DNA from: Xanthobacteraceae bacterium
GTDB taxonomy: Bacteria; Pseudomonadota; Alphaproteobacteria; Rhizobiales; Xanthobacteraceae
Length of the DNA stretch: 6,430 bases
Direction of reading: 5' to 3'
Assembly: GCA_030036975.1 (NCBI GenBank)
Contig: JASHSE010000232.1
Location: forward strand, 1-6,430
Both the position numbers and the translations under genes were made by a program. The stretch's first letter is position 1, and each line of letters starts with the position of its first letter. The notes under the pieces were generated by a model that saw only the letters and a list, made by a program, of their open reading frames with translations, ran no database searches and was not told the DNA's origin. Below are positions 4,518-6,430 of this stretch, one piece after another.

Positions 4518-5549
4518 CATCGACGCGATCGCTGCGCCGAACAGATCGAATGCCTCGGCGAGCAGCCGCAGCACCAATGCCGGATCGGTCGCGGTGAGCA
4601 CGCAGGCGCGGTGTGTTTTGCGCAGATCGTCCGGCGCGTTGGTGCAGGCGGCCGCGGTGTCGAGCGCCCAGCCGAGATGCTTGCGGGCGTGACGCAGCCC
4701 GAGTTCGACGCCGTATAGGCCGAGCATTTCGCCGTAAAGCGCGGACACAAGCGCAAGCTGCTCGGCCAACGGCGGCGTGCACTCGCGCTGGCCGGTCGCC
4801 AGATAGCGCGCGAGCTGGCCGGGAAACCAAGGCTTTCCTTTCGCGCCGCGGCCGACCATGACCGCGTCGGCGCCGGAAGCGGCGAGCGCCGCGTCGGCGT
4901 CGTCAAAACTTGCAATGTCGCCGTTGACCACGACCGGAATCGACACGGCCTCCTTCACCGCGCGCACCGCCGCCCAATCGGCGCGGCCTTTGTAGAACTG
5001 GCAGCGGGTGCGGCCGTGCACGGTGACGAGCCGCACGCCGGCGTTTTCGGCGCGGCGCGCCAGCGTAGGCGCATTGTGCGACGCGTCGTCCCAGCCGAGC
5101 CGCATCTTCAACGTCACCGGCACGTGCACCGCACCGACCACCGCCTCGATCAGCGTGAGCGCGCGATCGAGATCGCGCATCAGCGCCGAGCCGGACTGGC
5201 CGCCGGTGACGTGCCTCGCCGGGCAGCCCATGTTGATGTCGATGATGGCGGCGCCGGCCGCTTCGGCAATCGCTGCGCCCTCCGCCATCCAGCGCGCCTC
5301 GCAGCCGGCAAGCTGCACCACATGCAGCCCGGCGCCGTGATCTTCGATGCGGCGGCGCGCCATCCGGCATTGCGCCGCCCGCCCGCCGCCGGCCAGCGCC
5401 GCGCACGCCGTCATCTCCGACACGACCAAGCCGGCTCCGAGCCCCGCCGCCAGCCGCCGAAACGGCGCATCGGTGACGCCCGACATCGGCGCGAGGAGCA
5501 CCGGATTCGGGAGCGGGATCGGGCCGATGGCGAGGGAATGCATGGGCAT
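4512..5549 (-). CDS. dusB: tRNA-dihydrouridine synthase, DusB/NifR3 type
   Basis: A 345-residue FMN enzyme that reduces specific uridines in the tRNA D-loop to dihydrouridine using NADPH. The N-terminal TIM barrel shows LLAPMSGVTDAPFRRL (18-33), VVQLAG (77-82), DINMGCPARHVTGGQSGSAL (104-123) with catalytic Cys109, TLKMRLGW (146-153, Lys148), VTVHGRTR (175-182, His178), VNGDI (208-212) and the FMN-phosphate motif VGRGAKGKPW (232-241). The C-terminal helical tRNA-binding domain includes RHARKHLGW (286-294). An in-frame TAA at 5564-5562 limits the start to ATG 5549 or ATG 5543; neither has a strong ribosome binding site. In many alphaproteobacteria this gene (nifR3) heads the ntrBC operon; here it is followed by ttuC. 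Its last two codons, TTG and TAG, come from the 4427-4517 repeat, so the C-terminal end may have been altered by the insertion. Confidence 0.93.
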   Translation of the reverse strand: MPMHSLAIGPIPLPNPVLLAPMSGVTDAPFRRLAAGLGAGLVVSEMTACAALAGGGRAAQCRMARRRIEDHGAGLHVVQLAGCEARWMAEGAAIAEAAGAAIIDINMGCPARHVTGGQSGSALMRDLDRALTLIEAVVGAVHVPVTLKMRLGWDDASHNAPTLARRAENAGVRLVTVHGRTRCQFYKGRADWAAVRAVKEAVSIPVVVNGDIASFDDADAALAASGADAVMVGRGAKGKPWFPGQLARYLATGQRECTPPLAEQLALVSALYGEMLGLYGVELGLRHARKHLGWALDTAAACTNAPDDLRKTHRACVLTATDPALVLRLLAEAFDLFGAAIASML

Positions 5550-5677
5550 TCGCGGGCCGGGTTAGACGAAGGCGTAACCCGCCGCAAGTTGTTCAAGAAG
5601 TACCGGATCACGCTTCACCAAGCCGCCCCACATGCTACGTTTGCGTCGACGGGCAGCTGCCATCCGGACCGAACGCC
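5550..5677. promoter_or_regulatory. Divergent intergenic region of dusB and the 5678 gene
   Basis: These 128 bases lie between two divergent starts and must hold the promoters for both directions unless transcripts come from farther away. I could not find a convincing -35/-10 pair or operator palindrome on either strand. Confidence 0.3.
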
Positions 5678-5929
5678 ATGGACCACGCGTGGGACGATCT
5701 GATTTTTTCGGAAACGTGCGAGCATTGGCTGAAGGTTGCCCGGATCATTGGCAGAGTGTCAGACCGCGTGCCCAATGGACCGCATTTCGAAGAGATTGCG
5801 GCTCGCATCCAAGCTCTCGTCAACGAAGGCAAGCTCGAGGCGAAGGGCGACTTATCGCGTTGGCTCTACAGCGAAATCTGTCTCGCCCAATCGAGCGCGT
5901 CGGCGCGCGCCGCACCGTTCGAAGAGTAA
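5678..5929 (+). CDS. Small DUF3658-like protein of unknown function
   Basis: An 83-residue acidic, soluble protein without a signal peptide or membrane segment. The central part, VARIIGRVSDRVPNG (20-34), then ARIQALVNEGKLEAKGDLSR (42-61) and YSEICL (64-69), resembles the C-terminal DUF3658 pattern 'VARVIG...R...LV..GRLEA.GDL...R.SEVRL' as I remember it. That domain often sits behind a DUF1835 domain, which is absent; stand-alone short versions exist to my knowledge. The predicted shape is a small winged-helix-like fold (helix, helix, strand pair), which is inference. The ATG at 5678 has no clear ribosome binding site; no in-frame ATG precedes it nearby. The last ~13 residues are a low-complexity Ser/Ala tail. 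It lies 145 bases upstream of a DUF1186-like gene on the same strand. Confidence 0.65.
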   Translation: MDHAWDDLIFSETCEHWLKVARIIGRVSDRVPNGPHFEEIAARIQALVNEGKLEAKGDLSRWLYSEICLAQSSASARAAPFEE

Positions 5930-6074
5930 CGCGCTGGCAGGCGCGCGGTGCAGGGAACGGCGGATTCGTACCATCGTCGAACAACGGACTCGGTCTCACC
6001 AAAGGGGCACAGGCGCCCGCATTTCACTGTCGCGCGATTCGAGTTAGGCTCGCGGCATATTGCGGTGATTCGCC

Positions 6075-6430
6075 ATGAGCCAAACTGCTGCAGTCGGCAT
6101 CCCTTCACTCGAAGAAACCGGCTACAGCCGCGAGAGCTTGATCGAGGCACTGCGCAATGCGAGGGAGCTGCCCTCCACTGAGATCGCGTTCGCGACTTTG
6201 TACGCTGATGCGATCGAGCCCGATGTCGTCGCGCTCGTCGAGCGTGCCCGGTACGAGAACCTCGACGCCCCCTCCAGCCGCCTCCTGTTCCGCGGCATTC
6301 ATATCCTCGGCGGCCGGCGACTCGGCGCGGCGTATCGACCGCTGGTCGCGTTTCTCAAGGGTCCGCAGGACCGGATCGAGGATTTGTTGGGCGACGCCAT
6401 CACGGAAAATCTCTCACAGATTTTGCTGGG
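6075..6430 (+). CDS. DUF1186-like protein, N-terminal part (3' cut by window edge)
   Basis: An ATG at 6075 opens a frame that has no stop before the window ends: 118 complete codons. The protein begins MSQTAAVGIPSLEETGYSRE. It is helical and HEAT-repeat-like: residues 18-30 (RESLIEALRNARE), 35-58, then 67-79 (SSRLLFRGIHILG), and a block reading AAYRPLVAFLKGPQDRIEDL (85-104) followed by LGDAITENLSQILL (105-118). The 'pL..fL..p.d.iddLLGDAiTE.L..iL' block matches the DUF1186 family as I recall it; members are cytoplasmic and of unknown function, and some carry a C-terminal SEC-C metal-binding motif, which would be beyond the edge here. Codons mostly end in G or C, supporting translation. The ribosome binding site is weak. 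The 145 bases upstream (5930-6074) hold nothing I can call. Confidence 0.75.
   Translation, partial: MSQTAAVGIPSLEETGYSRESLIEALRNARELPSTEIAFATLYADAIEPDVVALVERARYENLDAPSSRLLFRGIHILGGRRLGAAYRPLVAFLKGPQDRIEDLLGDAITENLSQILL

Overview
The window looks like chromosomal DNA of an alphaproteobacterium, probably Hyphomicrobiales (Bradyrhizobium/Rhodopseudomonas-like). This is inferred from the high GC with strong G/C preference at third codon positions, the alphaproteobacterial style of the Dus protein, and the presence of RcnB-like, DUF3658-like and DUF1186-like proteins. No search was run. The exception is the first ~330 bases, where the four lines I counted are about 48% GC.

Layout from left to right: (1) the 3' end of a plus-strand gene with a patatin-like C-terminus (1-332), AT-richer than its surroundings; (2) a 173-base convergent gap; (3) glpK, glycerol kinase, on the minus strand (506-1996), with a GTG start and a good ribosome binding site; (4) a 150-base gap holding a long hairpin (2037-2073) and a 12-base perfect palindrome; (5) a secreted His/Gly/Pro-rich RcnB-family protein, minus strand (2147-2695); (6) a divergent gap, then a 63-residue two-helix membrane protein on the plus strand (2898-3089); (7) a headless C-terminal remnant of a dehydrogenase-like gene, minus strand (3086-3283), whose stop codon overlaps the stop of the membrane protein; (8) a tartrate/D-malate dehydrogenase (TtuC/DmlA type), minus strand (3332-4408); (9) a 91-base REP-doublet-like inverted repeat (4427-4517) that supplies the stop codon of the next gene; (10) a tRNA-dihydrouridine synthase of DusB type, minus strand (4512-5549); (11) two plus-strand genes at the right end, a DUF3658-like small protein (5678-5929) and the 5' part of a DUF1186-like protein (6075 to the edge).

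The genes do not form one pathway. glpK feeds glycerol into central metabolism as glycerol 3-phosphate; ttuC/dmlA oxidises tartrate or D-malate; dusB modifies tRNA. The dusB-ttuC pair lies in one orientation with 103 bases between the coding regions and could be co-transcribed, but the hairpin-forming repeat sits exactly there. I see no tRNA or rRNA, CRISPR array, transposase or phage gene.

I did not find a convincing undescribed system. The items most worth a second look are the two-unit palindromic repeat at 4427-4517, the dehydrogenase remnant that open reading frame calling would miss, the hairpin upstream of glpK, and the loss of the E. coli-type allosteric loop in GlpK.
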